DNA of 62,727 nucleotides from Desulfotomaculum copahuensis (GTDB lineage Bacteria; Bacillota; Desulfotomaculia; Desulfotomaculales; Desulfovirgulaceae). A model generated the notes under the pieces. That model made no database searches. It saw nothing but the letters and a program-made list of their open reading frames with translations, and was not told the DNA's origin. Where the stretch lies: the NCBI RefSeq assembly GCF_001655685.1, contig NZ_LYVF01000054.1:1-62727 (forward strand). The letters run 5' to 3'. A program made the position numbers and the translations under genes. Positions 45,158 through 54,061 of this stretch are shown piece after piece. Positions within the stretch are counted from its first letter, which is position 1, and each line of letters opens with the position of its first letter.

Positions 45158-46525
45158 ATGGAAGTTATCGGCATTTTATTGAGCCTGGGCCTGCTCATGT
45201 TTTTTGCCTACCGTGGTTTTTCGGTCATTCTTTTTGCCCCTGTTTTTGCCCTGCTGGCGGCCTTTTTCTCTGGTGCTCCCCTGCTGCCTAGCTACACCGA
45301 ACTGTTTCTGGTCAAAGCGGCCGGCTATTTCAAGAGCTTCTTCCCCATTTTCCTGCTCGGAGCTGTATTCGGCAAAGTGATGGAAGACACCGGAGCGGCT
45401 TCTTCCATTGCCCGGTCGATTATTAAAGCCATCGGCAGGGAGAGGGCCATCCTGGCCGTGGTGCTGGCCTGCATGGTGCTGACCTACGGCGGGGTGAGCC
45501 TTTTTGTAGTAGCCTTTGCGGTTTACCCTTTCGCGGCGGCCCTGTTCAAAGAAGCCGGCATTCCCAAGCGGCTTATTCCAGGCGTGATTGCTCTCGGTTC
45601 CTTCACTGTGACCATGGACGCCCTGCCGGGTACGCCCCAGATTCAAAACGTGATTCCGACCAAATATTTCGGCACCAATCTCTATGCGGCGCCAGTTACC
45701 GGAGTTATCGGGTCGGTGATCATCCTGGCCCTTGGTTTGCTCTGGATGGAATACCGGCGTAAAAAGGCCCGGGCCGGCGGGGAGGGCTATGGGCAGCACA
45801 CACTGAACGAACCGGAGCCGGTCAACGGGGACAATCTTCCCCATCCGCTGCTTTCCGCCCTGCCCCTGCTGGCCGTACTGGCGGGCAATCTTTTCTTCAC
45901 CCGCTGGATCAGCGGCTGGGATGGCGGTTTCCTCAAACCATACGGGGTTACCCTGGCCAGCGTGCAGAGCACCTGGAGCCTGATCCTGGCCCTGGTCCTG
46001 GGCGTCCTGCTGGCCATCGGCATCAATTACGGGCGCATCAAGGGCCAGGTGGCCAAGAGCCTGAACGCCGGGACCATTGGTTCCTTGCTGGCTATACTGA
46101 ACACATCCTCCGAGGTGGGATTCGGCAGTGTAATCGCCTCCCTGTCCGGGTTCAAGGCCATTTCCGCAGCCATGCTGGGTATCAAGGGCAGTCCCCTGCT
46201 GTCCGAAGCATTGACGGTAAACGTGCTCGCCGGGGTGACCGGTTCGGCTTCCGGCGGCATGAGCATTGCCCTGGAAATCGCCGGCAAACAGTATCTGGAG
46301 TGGGCGCAGCGCCTGCACATCAGCCCCGATGTCCTGCACCGGATTGCCTCCATGGCTTCCGGCGGTATGGATACCCTGCCCCACAACGGTGCGGTGATCA
46401 CCCTGCTGGCCATCTGTGGTCTGACGCACAAGGACGCTTATAAAGACATCTTTGCCGTCACGGTGATTAAAACCCTGACTGTATTCCTGCTGGTATTGCT
46501 GCACAGCATGTTCGTTTTCAGTTAA
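45158..46525 (+). CDS. GntP-family permease
   Basis: A 455-residue transporter with about 12-14 hydrophobic segments. Family features are FPIFLLGAVFGKVMEDTGAA near residue 65, LTYGGVSLFVVAFAVYPFA and GSASGGMSIALEIAG. GntP relatives import gluconate, but members of this subgroup next to CoA-transferases and hydroxybutyrate dehydrogenases are thought to carry short-chain hydroxy or keto acids. ATG 45158 has GGGAGGTG upstream. The 112 bases after the CoA-transferase contain no terminator that I can see, so it is likely to be in the same operon. Confidence 0.88.
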   Translation: MEVIGILLSLGLLMFFAYRGFSVILFAPVFALLAAFFSGAPLLPSYTELFLVKAAGYFKSFFPIFLLGAVFGKVMEDTGAASSIARSIIKAIGRERAILAVVLACMVLTYGGVSLFVVAFAVYPFAAALFKEAGIPKRLIPGVIALGSFTVTMDALPGTPQIQNVIPTKYFGTNLYAAPVTGVIGSVIILALGLLWMEYRRKKARAGGEGYGQHTLNEPEPVNGDNLPHPLLSALPLLAVLAGNLFFTRWISGWDGGFLKPYGVTLASVQSTWSLILALVLGVLLAIGINYGRIKGQVAKSLNAGTIGSLLAILNTSSEVGFGSVIASLSGFKAISAAMLGIKGSPLLSEALTVNVLAGVTGSASGGMSIALEIAGKQYLEWAQRLHISPDVLHRIASMASGGMDTLPHNGAVITLLAICGLTHKDAYKDIFAVTVIKTLTVFLLVLLHSMFVFS

Positions 46526-46676
46526 AAGCTGCGGCTCGTCCACCCTTCAAAACAGCTTAAACAGGGACTGGAGTGGCCGTGTACGGACCCGGGGAATATT
46601 AGCGAGGTAATTATGTGGTAAATTATTTAGTAAAGAATAAATACGGAGCCATAAAAAACCTGGGGGTGGTTTGAAC

Positions 46677-47417
46677 ATGCGGTTAAAAGACAAAGTGGCC
46701 ATCATCACCGGCGGCGCCCGGGGGATTGGCAAAGAAACGGCCCTGGTATTCATACGGGAAGGAGCCAAAGTGGTGCTGGGGGATTTCGACGCGGCGGCCG
46801 GGGAAGCCGCGGTGCAAGAAATCCGTGCCCTGGGCGGGGAAGCCCTGTTCTTTCCGGTAAACGTGGCCGATCCGGTCCAGGTGCGGGCCATGGTGGACGG
46901 CACGGTGGAAAAATCCGGCCGCATCGACATCTTGGTGAACAACGCGGGTATCACCCGGGACGCCCTGCTGACGAAAATGACCCCGGAGCAATGGGAGCAG
47001 GTGATTGCCGTCAATCTGACCGGCGTATTCAACTGCACCCGGGCGGTGGTCCCGGTGATGATCAGTCAGGGCGGCGGACGGATAATAAACGCCGCCTCGG
47101 TGGCCGGTCTGTACGGCAACGTCGGCCAGACCAACTATGCGGCCACCAAGGCGGGGGTGATCGGCATGACCCGCTCCTGGGCAAAAGAGCTGGGACGCAA
47201 GGGAATCACCGTCAACGCCGTGGCGCCTGGCTTCATCGTCACTGATATGACGGCCAAAGTGCCGGAAAAGGTGCTGGACATGATGAAGGAGAAGACGCCT
47301 CTGGGCCGGCTCGGCCAGCCGCGGGACGTGGCCAACGCCTATCTCTTCCTGGCCTCGGACGAGGCGGCCTATATCAACGGGGTGGTGCTGAGCGTGGACG
47401 GCGGGCTGGTGCTTTGA
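46677..47417 (+). CDS. fabG: 3-oxoacyl-ACP/acetoacetyl-CoA reductase-like SDR (copy 1)
   Basis: A 246-residue short-chain dehydrogenase. The NAD(P)-binding motif GGARGIGKETA is near residue 13, NNAG is near residue 85, and the catalytic residues are S and YxxxK in NAASVAGLYGNVGQTNYAAT. FabG and PhaB types are hard to separate; the context with CoA-transferase and permease favours an acetoacetyl-CoA or 3-hydroxyacyl-CoA role. ATG 46677 has GGGGGTGG upstream. It is about 94% identical in protein to the gene at 56406. Confidence 0.9.
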   Translation: MRLKDKVAIITGGARGIGKETALVFIREGAKVVLGDFDAAAGEAAVQEIRALGGEALFFPVNVADPVQVRAMVDGTVEKSGRIDILVNNAGITRDALLTKMTPEQWEQVIAVNLTGVFNCTRAVVPVMISQGGGRIINAASVAGLYGNVGQTNYAATKAGVIGMTRSWAKELGRKGITVNAVAPGFIVTDMTAKVPEKVLDMMKEKTPLGRLGQPRDVANAYLFLASDEAAYINGVVLSVDGGLVL

Positions 47418-47477
47418 TGTGAAAAATATGGGGTGGCGGGATTCGTTTTAGCAAGAAACAAAATAACTTTTAATAAA

Positions 47478-47517
47478 AATACGTGCCGTTTCCGCATCAC
47501 TGGCACGTATTTTTTAT
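47478..47517 (+). terminator. Rho-independent terminator after fabG copy 1
   Basis: AATACGTGCC and GGCACGTATT perfect 10-bp arms with a 14-base loop, then TTTTT. It ends module 1. Confidence 0.88.
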
Positions 47518-47690
47518 TTCCGCTCAACGGCGAAACAATCATACCCGGAACCCGGTTTGAACCGGCGCAAAATGTTATTCATCATATACTCCGGTTTGTA
47601 AAGTATGGACGGATGACAGGAAAATTAAGCTGGATGGCGAAATTAATTGCCAGAAGATTTCGATTAGTTCCGGGCGGGAGGTGATCGGGG

Positions 47691-49376
47691 TTGCGCCGGC
47701 CCGAAGAAGGTGAAATGTTAAATGTCGTGTGGAAGTCCTGCCCTCATGGCCTGATTGAAATTGACCGGCAAGGGGTCGTGGTTTCACTGAATCCGGCCAT
47801 GGAAAGAATTTTAGGCCTTGTTGCCGCCCGGGCAACCGGCCGTCCGCTTCAGGAAGTGATTGCTCACCGGGAGTTGGTTGCCGCTTTGACCGAAGTGCTG
47901 CGGACCGGCCGGAGAATATCAGATTCGTCAATTACAAATGCACATCATGAATATGTTTTCAATTGTGTCCCGGTCATTCAGTGTGGATCCGTGGCCGGCG
48001 CCGTGGGCGAGCTCCGGGATATTACCCGTTTAAAAAGAGCCAGGCAGGAAACAGCCGCTGCCCGGAACAAAATTGCCTTGCTTGAGGCAGCGTTGGAGGG
48101 CATCTATAACGGGGTTATAGTGGTCGACGGGGACGCCCGGGTGGTTATGTTTAACCGGGCTTACTGCGACTTTCTGGGGCTTGCGCCTGAAGATGTGTTG
48201 GGCCGGCCGGTTTGGGAAGTAATTGAAAACACCCGCATGCATGTGGTGCTTGAAACGGGCCGGGCGGAAATCGGGGAAGTGCAGCGGATCAAAGGGCATG
48301 ATATGATCTGCTCCCGGATCCCCTTGCACCGGGACGGCCGGGTCTGGGCCGCTGTGGGCATGGTGATATTCCGTGACGTGGAGGAACTGCGCCTGCTGAT
48401 GCGGCGGGTGGACCGGCTGCAGTCGGAAGTGGAACATTACAAAGGCGAGCTGATGCGCCAGCAAGGAGCCCGTTATACCCTGGAGCAGATTACCGGCAAC
48501 AGTCCCCGCATGCTTGAACTGAAGAAGCTGGTGCAAAAAGTGGCCCGGAATGATTCAACAGTATTAATCCGCGGGGAGAGCGGCACGGGCAAGGAATTGT
48601 TCGCCCATGCCCTGCACAACGCCAGTCCCCGCTGTGCGCGGCCATTTGTACGGGTGAACTGTGCCGCCCTGCCGGAAAACCTCCTTGAATCGGAACTTTT
48701 CGGCTACCGGGAAGGTGCTTTTACCGGTGCCCGCAAGGGGGGCAAGCCTGGCAAATTCGAGCAGGCCAATGGAGGAAGCCTGTTTCTCGATGAGATTGGC
48801 GAAATGTCTTTGAATATGCAGGCCAAACTGTTGCGAGTACTGCAGGAAAAGGAAATCGAACGGCTGGGAGATGCCCGGCCCGTCGTAGTGGATGTGCGTC
48901 TGGTGGCGGCCTCCAGCCGCAATCTGGAGGAGATGGTGCGCCGGGGCGCCTTCCGGGAGGATTTGTTCTACCGCCTTAATGTGGTGGTTCTGGATATCCC
49001 GCCCCTGCGGGAAAGAAGCGGAGATATTCCCCTGCTGGTTGACGACCTTTTGCAAAGGCTTTCCCGCCGCCTGGGCACCATCCATAAATCCATCCACCCG
49101 GCGGCCATGGAATACCTGCTCAATTACCACTGGCCGGGAAATGTCCGTGAATTGGAGAATGTTCTGGAACGTGTGCTGAATATTTCTGCCGGGGAAATGA
49201 TCACGATACATGACCTGCCGGTAAGACCGCTGAAAAAAGCGGTGGAGGAACTGGAAAAGACTGTGCTCCGTCGTGCCCTGAAGGTTGCCGGAGGCAACCG
49301 GATGGAGGCGGCCAGAATGCTGGGTATCGGCAGGACTACCTTTTACGAAAAACTGGCCCGTTACAACATCTGTTAA
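47691..49376 (+). CDS. Sigma-54-dependent PAS/AAA+/Fis activator, copy 2
   Basis: A 561-residue paralogue of the regulator at 41277 with the same layout: two PAS domains, a coiled linker, AAA+ with RGESGTGKELF near residue 294, GAFTGA and LFLDEIGE, and a Fis-type helix-turn-helix (GGNRMEAARMLGIGRTTFYE). The second PAS domain and AAA+ part are nearly collinear with copy 1 (for example VIENTRMHVVLQTG versus VIENTRMHVVLETG). The first PAS domain differs more, which suggests different signals. TTG 47691 follows a GGGAGGTGATC Shine-Dalgarno sequence. It probably drives the promoter at 49626. Confidence 0.93.
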   Translation: MRRPEEGEMLNVVWKSCPHGLIEIDRQGVVVSLNPAMERILGLVAARATGRPLQEVIAHRELVAALTEVLRTGRRISDSSITNAHHEYVFNCVPVIQCGSVAGAVGELRDITRLKRARQETAAARNKIALLEAALEGIYNGVIVVDGDARVVMFNRAYCDFLGLAPEDVLGRPVWEVIENTRMHVVLETGRAEIGEVQRIKGHDMICSRIPLHRDGRVWAAVGMVIFRDVEELRLLMRRVDRLQSEVEHYKGELMRQQGARYTLEQITGNSPRMLELKKLVQKVARNDSTVLIRGESGTGKELFAHALHNASPRCARPFVRVNCAALPENLLESELFGYREGAFTGARKGGKPGKFEQANGGSLFLDEIGEMSLNMQAKLLRVLQEKEIERLGDARPVVVDVRLVAASSRNLEEMVRRGAFREDLFYRLNVVVLDIPPLRERSGDIPLLVDDLLQRLSRRLGTIHKSIHPAAMEYLLNYHWPGNVRELENVLERVLNISAGEMITIHDLPVRPLKKAVEELEKTVLRRALKVAGGNRMEAARMLGIGRTTFYEKLARYNIC

Positions 49377-49481
49377 CCCGGGACATTTATAAGTATCATT
49401 TATGGAAAAGGTGTTCGCCTTTTCTTTTTTTTTTGTGTACAGCATATTTTCCTCGCCGAATGTCCTCCGCCACCCCTTATA

Positions 49482-49585
49482 TTCCGGAGCACCGGAATTG
49501 TACGGAAATCCGGAATAGTACATAGATTAGTGCAGTTCATGAAATTAAGCCCGTATGGTCCCTGCTCTTGTACGGAATTCCGGAA
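49482..49585 (+). promoter_or_regulatory. three enhancer-like palindromes (UAS) upstream of the hydroxybutyrate dehydrogenase
   Basis: TTCCGGAGCACCGGAA (49482-49497), GTACGGAAATCCGGAA (49500-49515) and GTACGGAATTCCGGAA (49570-49585). They have the same 16-base design as the sites at 43258-43364, with small changes in the left half-sites. Confidence 0.78.
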
Positions 49586-49625
49586 AAAAGCCGGCTTGGA
49601 ACCTGCCAAAATAGTGGAAATATTC

Positions 49626-49641
49626 TGGCATAGACTTTGCT
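49626..49641 (+). promoter_or_regulatory. sigma-54 (-24/-12) promoter, module 2
   Basis: TGGCATA, four bases, TTGCT, with ten bases between GG and GC. It lies about 45 bases before the dehydrogenase start. Confidence 0.87.
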
Positions 49642-49684
49642 TCATAAATCCTGCTAAATACTTGTTGAAATCGGGGGTAGGAGC

Positions 49685-50464
49685 ATGGGAGAACGAAGGG
49701 AGCAGGTTAACTTTACAGTTGATTTGAGCGGCCGGACGGCACTGGTGACCGGGGCCGGATCCGGCATCGGTTACGGCGTGGCTGAGACCCTGGCCGCGGC
49801 CGGAGCCGGCGTACTGGTCAACGACATTTTGCCGGAGCGGGCCGCAGAGGCCGCTCGCAAGCTTGGTCAGGAGCCATTTCCAGGTGATATTACACAACCG
49901 GATTTTATTCAGCAGGTAAAGGAAAAACAGGTCGATATACTGGTTAATAACGCCGGATTTCAGCATGTAGCGCCCCTGGAGGATTTTGCGCCGGAGGTTT
50001 TCCGCCGTTTGCTGGAAGTGATGCTGGTGGGACCCTTCCTGTTGTCCCGGGCCGTGCTGCCGGGCATGAAAGCCAGAAACTTCGGCCGGATCATCAACGT
50101 TGCCTCGGTGCACGCCAAAATCGCTTCCGCCTACAAAGCCGGCTATGTTTCCGCCAAACACGGCCTGCTCGGCTTGACCCGGGTGACCGCCCTGGAAACG
50201 GCTACCTTCGGCGTCACCGCCAATGCCATCTGTCCCGGATATGTGGATACGCCGCTGGTGCGCAATCAGTTGAAGGATCTGGCGGCCAGCCACAACCTCA
50301 CGCCGGAGCAGGCCTTGGAACAGGTCATCCTGCGCCCGGTGCCGCAAAAGCGCCTGCTCACCCCGGCCGAGATCGGCTACCTGGCCCTGTTCCTGTGTTC
50401 CGATGCCGCTGCCTCCATAACCGCCCAGGGGTACACCATTGACGGGGGGTGGAGCCAGGTGTGA
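49685..50464 (+). CDS. 3-hydroxybutyrate dehydrogenase
   Basis: A 259-residue SDR of the D-3-hydroxybutyrate dehydrogenase type, interconverting 3-hydroxybutyrate and acetoacetate with NAD. The cofactor motif is TGAGSGIGYGVAETLA. NNAGFQHVAPLEDF, the SVHAKIASAYKAGYVSAKHG catalytic region and ICPGYVDTPLVRNQ are characteristic of this subgroup. GGGGGTAGGAG precedes ATG 49685. It is the first gene after the module 2 sigma-54 promoter. A 312-base gap follows, with an imperfectly placed hairpin at 50560-50581 and no gene that I can support. Confidence 0.9.
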   Translation: MGERREQVNFTVDLSGRTALVTGAGSGIGYGVAETLAAAGAGVLVNDILPERAAEAARKLGQEPFPGDITQPDFIQQVKEKQVDILVNNAGFQHVAPLEDFAPEVFRRLLEVMLVGPFLLSRAVLPGMKARNFGRIINVASVHAKIASAYKAGYVSAKHGLLGLTRVTALETATFGVTANAICPGYVDTPLVRNQLKDLAASHNLTPEQALEQVILRPVPQKRLLTPAEIGYLALFLCSDAAASITAQGYTIDGGWSQV

Positions 50465-50559
50465 ACCAAACCCGGAGAAGACCGGGGACTGTTTCGTGAT
50501 CGTTTCCCACAGAGTGCCGGACCGAGTTAATCGCCTGCCCTTGATCTACCCGCGAACCA

Positions 50560-50581
50560 CCTCCCGGTATTGGCCGGGAGG
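50560..50581 (+). repeat. GC-rich hairpin in the gap after the dehydrogenase
   Basis: CCTCCCGG and CCGGGAGG perfect 8-bp arms with a six-base loop (TATTGG). No T run follows. It might attenuate transcription or stabilise the upstream message. Confidence 0.4.
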
Positions 50582-50776
50582 CCCTGTACCTGGCGTCTAC
50601 CACTTGGCGTCTACAGGAACGGTGTGGCATCAAATGATTTATTTTGCTCTTGCCCGGGGCTCTAGCATTTTGCGTATATCGGAACCGGCGTTTAGGTTTT
50701 ATCTGTCCGCTACACCGGATTCTGTGTCCGGCGGCAGCGCCACGAGTAATTCCGAGTTGTAAGGAGGGAACGAAAA

Positions 50777-51238
50777 ATGATTAAAGGAAATATTAAAAAT
50801 TATCTTTGGATACTGCAGGGACTGCTTGTATTATGGATCGGAATCGCCTTTTGGACGAAACATCCGATCGCCGCCGTTTTCCCGACTATTATCTTTTTGG
50901 CGAATTTTATGCTAATCGGGGCCGGCTCCAGGGCGGACAAAATGTTTTTCCTGTATCCGTACGGGGCGTTTATTCTTCTTTACGGGGCGGGGTTTTACCT
51001 CTTGTTTTATTATTGGAAGTTGTATCATGGTATAGCGCCAAAAACTCTCTGGTTCGGGATGCATCCGGGCAGCGCCATCATTTGGGCAGGTTTTGGATTG
51101 ATCGGGGGTATTTTAATTACTATTCTTTCTTATACCATATTGTTTGAAAAGAATGTTTTGTCGCAAGAAGACTGGGAAAAATTTATTGAGGATGTGCAAC
51201 AATTTAAAGCACAGAATAAAGAAGAAATAACTATGTAA
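50777..51238 (+). CDS. small four-helix membrane protein next to the symporter
   Basis: A 153-residue protein with four hydrophobic segments (about residues 10-27, 33-50, 57-80 and 95-122) and a charged, helical C-terminal tail. I do not recognise a named family. AAGGAGG precedes ATG 50777. It lies 138 bases upstream of the sodium:solute symporter and, like it, is markedly richer in A+T than its neighbours. Small membrane proteins often accompany SSS-family carriers, so an accessory role is likely but inferred. Confidence 0.7.
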   Translation: MIKGNIKNYLWILQGLLVLWIGIAFWTKHPIAAVFPTIIFLANFMLIGAGSRADKMFFLYPYGAFILLYGAGFYLLFYYWKLYHGIAPKTLWFGMHPGSAIIWAGFGLIGGILITILSYTILFEKNVLSQEDWEKFIEDVQQFKAQNKEEITM

Positions 51239-51376
51239 GTAAATCACAAGGTCACGTCAAAGTTCCTCCGCAGTGCCATATACTGTGGTAATAGATAAAA
51301 TGTACTCTATGCATTGTGAATAAATGCAATGTTTATGTAACCGTGAAGTAAAATTTAAGAAAAGGGGGTTATTTTA

Positions 51377-52876
51377 ATGATCAAAGAAATTGAAATTGTA
51401 GTAGCCATATTATATGCAGCTGTCATTCTTTGGTGGAGTATAAGTGCGAAAAAGGAAGCTGACAAAGGCGGGACAGAATTTTTTGCTTCCTCAAAGCTGT
51501 TTGGCGCTACTGTTGCCGGCCTGGCCGCCGCAACCACAGGGATGAGCGGTTTTGGATTTGTAGGTGGACCAGGTCTAAACTATAAGACGGGGAGCACAGT
51601 CTGGTATATGCCTATTTTCTTCACTGTGAGTTATGGGCTGATGATGTGGCTTAACGGTAAGCCCATGCGGATGATGGGTGAGATAACAAATGTCGAGACT
51701 TATGCCGATCTTGGTGATGTGAGATTCAAGAGCAAGGCCGTAAGGTTTTTGATTGGAATTAATTTAATCATTTGTGTTTGGGCATATATGGGGGCGCAAA
51801 TACTGGCAGGGGGATATATACTTAATTCTATATTTGGCGTGTCTGTAAAAGCAGGCGGCATTATTTTGCTGCTTTTCACATTGATATATACGATTTATGG
51901 GGGCATGGTCGGCAGTATACGTGTTGATTTCTTACAGGGGATTTTAAAACTGATTAGTATTATAGGTATCGTTATTGGCTTTTTCTATATAACCGGAGGC
52001 GTGACAAATGCCACTTTGACAATTGCGTCCAGTAAATTGTTTGGACCAACATTTGTTGATCCGATTGGTAACCCGAGTAATGCCGCTTTACCGCTGGCTT
52101 TATCATGGGCTTTTGTGCTTGCGCTGGGCGTTACCGGGCAGCCGCATGTGAATACAAAACTTTATTCACTGAATAATTATAAAAGTTTAAAAACTTTTGG
52201 TTTGGTGGGTGGTATCGGTTATGCGATCATGGGTCTTTTGTATTTACTGCCCGGTACTTCTGTGCAATATTTGGTTGCTTCGGGAAAATCTTCCCCGTTA
52301 AAAGTGCCTGATGAAACGATATTCCACTTCTTCAATCATTTGCCTCCCACACTGGAAATATTGCTCTTTGTCGGTTTGCTTGCTGCCACAATGTCCACCT
52401 CAAGTTCTTTTCTGGTGATTGGATCATCAATTATTACACGTGACCTTACACACTCATTCAATAAAATATTAAGTCAGCAGGAAGAAGTGGTTTGGGGAAG
52501 ATGGGCCTTGCTGATTTTAACCGTCGGTGCAGCAATATTTGGCCTCTATGGCGGATATATGGTTGGTTTGCTGGGCGTCCTGGGACTGGGTACATTTATC
52601 GGTACATCACTGCCGGTAATTATTGGTTATCAATGGCGGAAGGCCTCCCGGGAAGCCGCCATTATCTCGGAGATTATAGTGCTTATAATGAGTATCGGTG
52701 TTTCGGTTATTTACGAGCAGGCGCTTAAGGGCCATATGCCGGGCGGTATTCCGGGGTATGCCTATATGATTATACTGGTATTCCTGGTTATGGTTTTTGT
52801 GCCCCTGTTTACCAGGGGGGCGGCGGAAGATAGTTTGCCCGCTCAAATGAAACTATATTTTAAGCATATGGAATAA
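51377..52876 (+). CDS. Sodium:solute symporter (SSS family)
   Basis: A 499-residue carrier with about 13 membrane helices. Family features include GMSGFGFVGGPGLNYKTGS near residue 55, IYTIYGGMVGSIRVDFLQG near residue 175, and LAATMSTSSSFLVIGSSIIT near residue 340, which holds sodium-coordinating Ser/Thr. It is likely to import a small monocarboxylate such as 3-hydroxybutyrate, given the dehydrogenase upstream. GGGGG precedes ATG 51377. Its A+T-rich composition and codon use differ from the GC-rich surroundings, which suggests acquisition by transfer together with the small gene before it. Confidence 0.9.
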   Translation: MIKEIEIVVAILYAAVILWWSISAKKEADKGGTEFFASSKLFGATVAGLAAATTGMSGFGFVGGPGLNYKTGSTVWYMPIFFTVSYGLMMWLNGKPMRMMGEITNVETYADLGDVRFKSKAVRFLIGINLIICVWAYMGAQILAGGYILNSIFGVSVKAGGIILLLFTLIYTIYGGMVGSIRVDFLQGILKLISIIGIVIGFFYITGGVTNATLTIASSKLFGPTFVDPIGNPSNAALPLALSWAFVLALGVTGQPHVNTKLYSLNNYKSLKTFGLVGGIGYAIMGLLYLLPGTSVQYLVASGKSSPLKVPDETIFHFFNHLPPTLEILLFVGLLAATMSTSSSFLVIGSSIITRDLTHSFNKILSQQEEVVWGRWALLILTVGAAIFGLYGGYMVGLLGVLGLGTFIGTSLPVIIGYQWRKASREAAIISEIIVLIMSIGVSVIYEQALKGHMPGGIPGYAYMIILVFLVMVFVPLFTRGAAEDSLPAQMKLYFKHME

Positions 52877-52973
52877 AGCTGAAGGTTCAGCGGGAACATT
52901 GACGAAAAATAACCGGTAAATTCATCTTACTGTTGATACCGTGATCATATTGCCGTTATCCAATGCTGAAGAG

Positions 52974-52999
52974 AACAGGGCGCAAGCCCTGTTTCTTTA
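52974..52999 (+). terminator. Rho-independent terminator after the symporter
   Basis: ACAGGGC, a GCAA loop and GCCCTGT followed by a T-rich stretch. The following 200 bases up to 53217 hold only a short CCGGAA/TTCCGG repeat near 53019 and no gene. Confidence 0.78.
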
Positions 53000-53217
53000 T
53001 GGAGATACCTGATTGTGGCCGGAAAGTTGTTCCGGTGTTCCGTCGGAAGAGGTGCAGGGCCTGAGATGGCGGGGGTGCCCGGCAAAACCGTTGAGGGAAA
53101 ATTGCGACCATTCAGAATTAAATATCAGCCATTGGCCGGAGAATTATAGACGTTTCGCAAGTAAAATTTTAAAATCAAATTGAAAACTGAATCACATGTC
53201 AACTTGGGGGTGGCCGG

Positions 53218-54030
53218 ATGGGACGGACTTCGATTAACGGTGTGAGTATTTACTACGAAGTATATGGTACGGGGGAGCCGTTGCTGCTGATCGAAGGGCT
53301 GGGTTACGCCTCCTGGATGTGGTTTAAACAGATCCCTTCGTTTTCCCGTCATTTTCAAACCATTATTTTCGACAACCGCGGGGCGGGGCGGAGCGACAAG
53401 CCCGATCTTCCTTATACGGCCGCTATGATGGCCGGTGACGCGGCCGGCCTGCTCGACAATCTTGGTATTGCCCGGGCGCATGTGCTGGGCGTTTCCATGG
53501 GCGGCTTTATCGCCCAGGAACTGGCTTTGAGTCACCCGGAGATGGTGGCAAGCCTGATTCTATGCTGTACTTCTTTCGGCGGACCGGACAGCGTGCCCAT
53601 GACGGCGCAGGCACTGGACAGTATGCTCAAAGTGGATGGACTGAGCGCCGGGCAGGCCATCCGGCAGGGGCTGGCGGTGGCTTTCAGTCCCGGTTACATG
53701 GAGGAGCATCCAGACGAGGTGGAACAAATCACTGCCTGGCGGTTGGCCCGGCCCACCCCCCCCCGTTACGCCTGGGAACGCCAGTTTTCGGCTGCCAGGG
53801 AATTTTGCAGTAAGAACAGGTTATCAAACATACGTATACCCACTCTGGTGCTGGCCGGTGACCGGGATGTGGTCTTACCGCCGGAAAACGCCCGCCTGCT
53901 GGCCGGGCGCATAACGGGAGCCAAACTACGGATGTTTTCAGGTGGCGGGCACCTCTTCTTTATTGAACAGGCGGAAGAGTTCAACCGGTCCGTAATAAAT
54001 TTTTTAGCCGGGCTCAAGGATAAGAGCTGA
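53218..54030 (+). CDS. Alpha/beta hydrolase
   Basis: A 270-residue alpha/beta-hydrolase-fold protein. The nucleophile elbow is GVSMGG (Ser near residue 94), the oxyanion region is LLIEGLGYASWMW, the acid is in VLAGDRDVVLPP, and the base is in SGGGHLFFIEQ. It resembles carboxylesterase or 3-oxoadipate enol-lactonase-type members; the substrate is unknown. GGGGGTGG precedes ATG 53218. It is followed after 31 bases by a truncated acyl-CoA synthetase, which hints at a former acid-activation pathway. Confidence 0.85.
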   Translation: MGRTSINGVSIYYEVYGTGEPLLLIEGLGYASWMWFKQIPSFSRHFQTIIFDNRGAGRSDKPDLPYTAAMMAGDAAGLLDNLGIARAHVLGVSMGGFIAQELALSHPEMVASLILCCTSFGGPDSVPMTAQALDSMLKVDGLSAGQAIRQGLAVAFSPGYMEEHPDEVEQITAWRLARPTPPRYAWERQFSAAREFCSKNRLSNIRIPTLVLAGDRDVVLPPENARLLAGRITGAKLRMFSGGGHLFFIEQAEEFNRSVINFLAGLKDKS

Positions 54031-54061
54031 CCTAATTTGCATTTATGGAGGGAGTGTGCTC

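Noticed and set aside
50640-50700. Another -24/-12 promoter before the small membrane protein
   Set aside because: GG and GC elements are present but their spacing is 12 bases or more, not ten, and no enhancer palindromes lie upstream.
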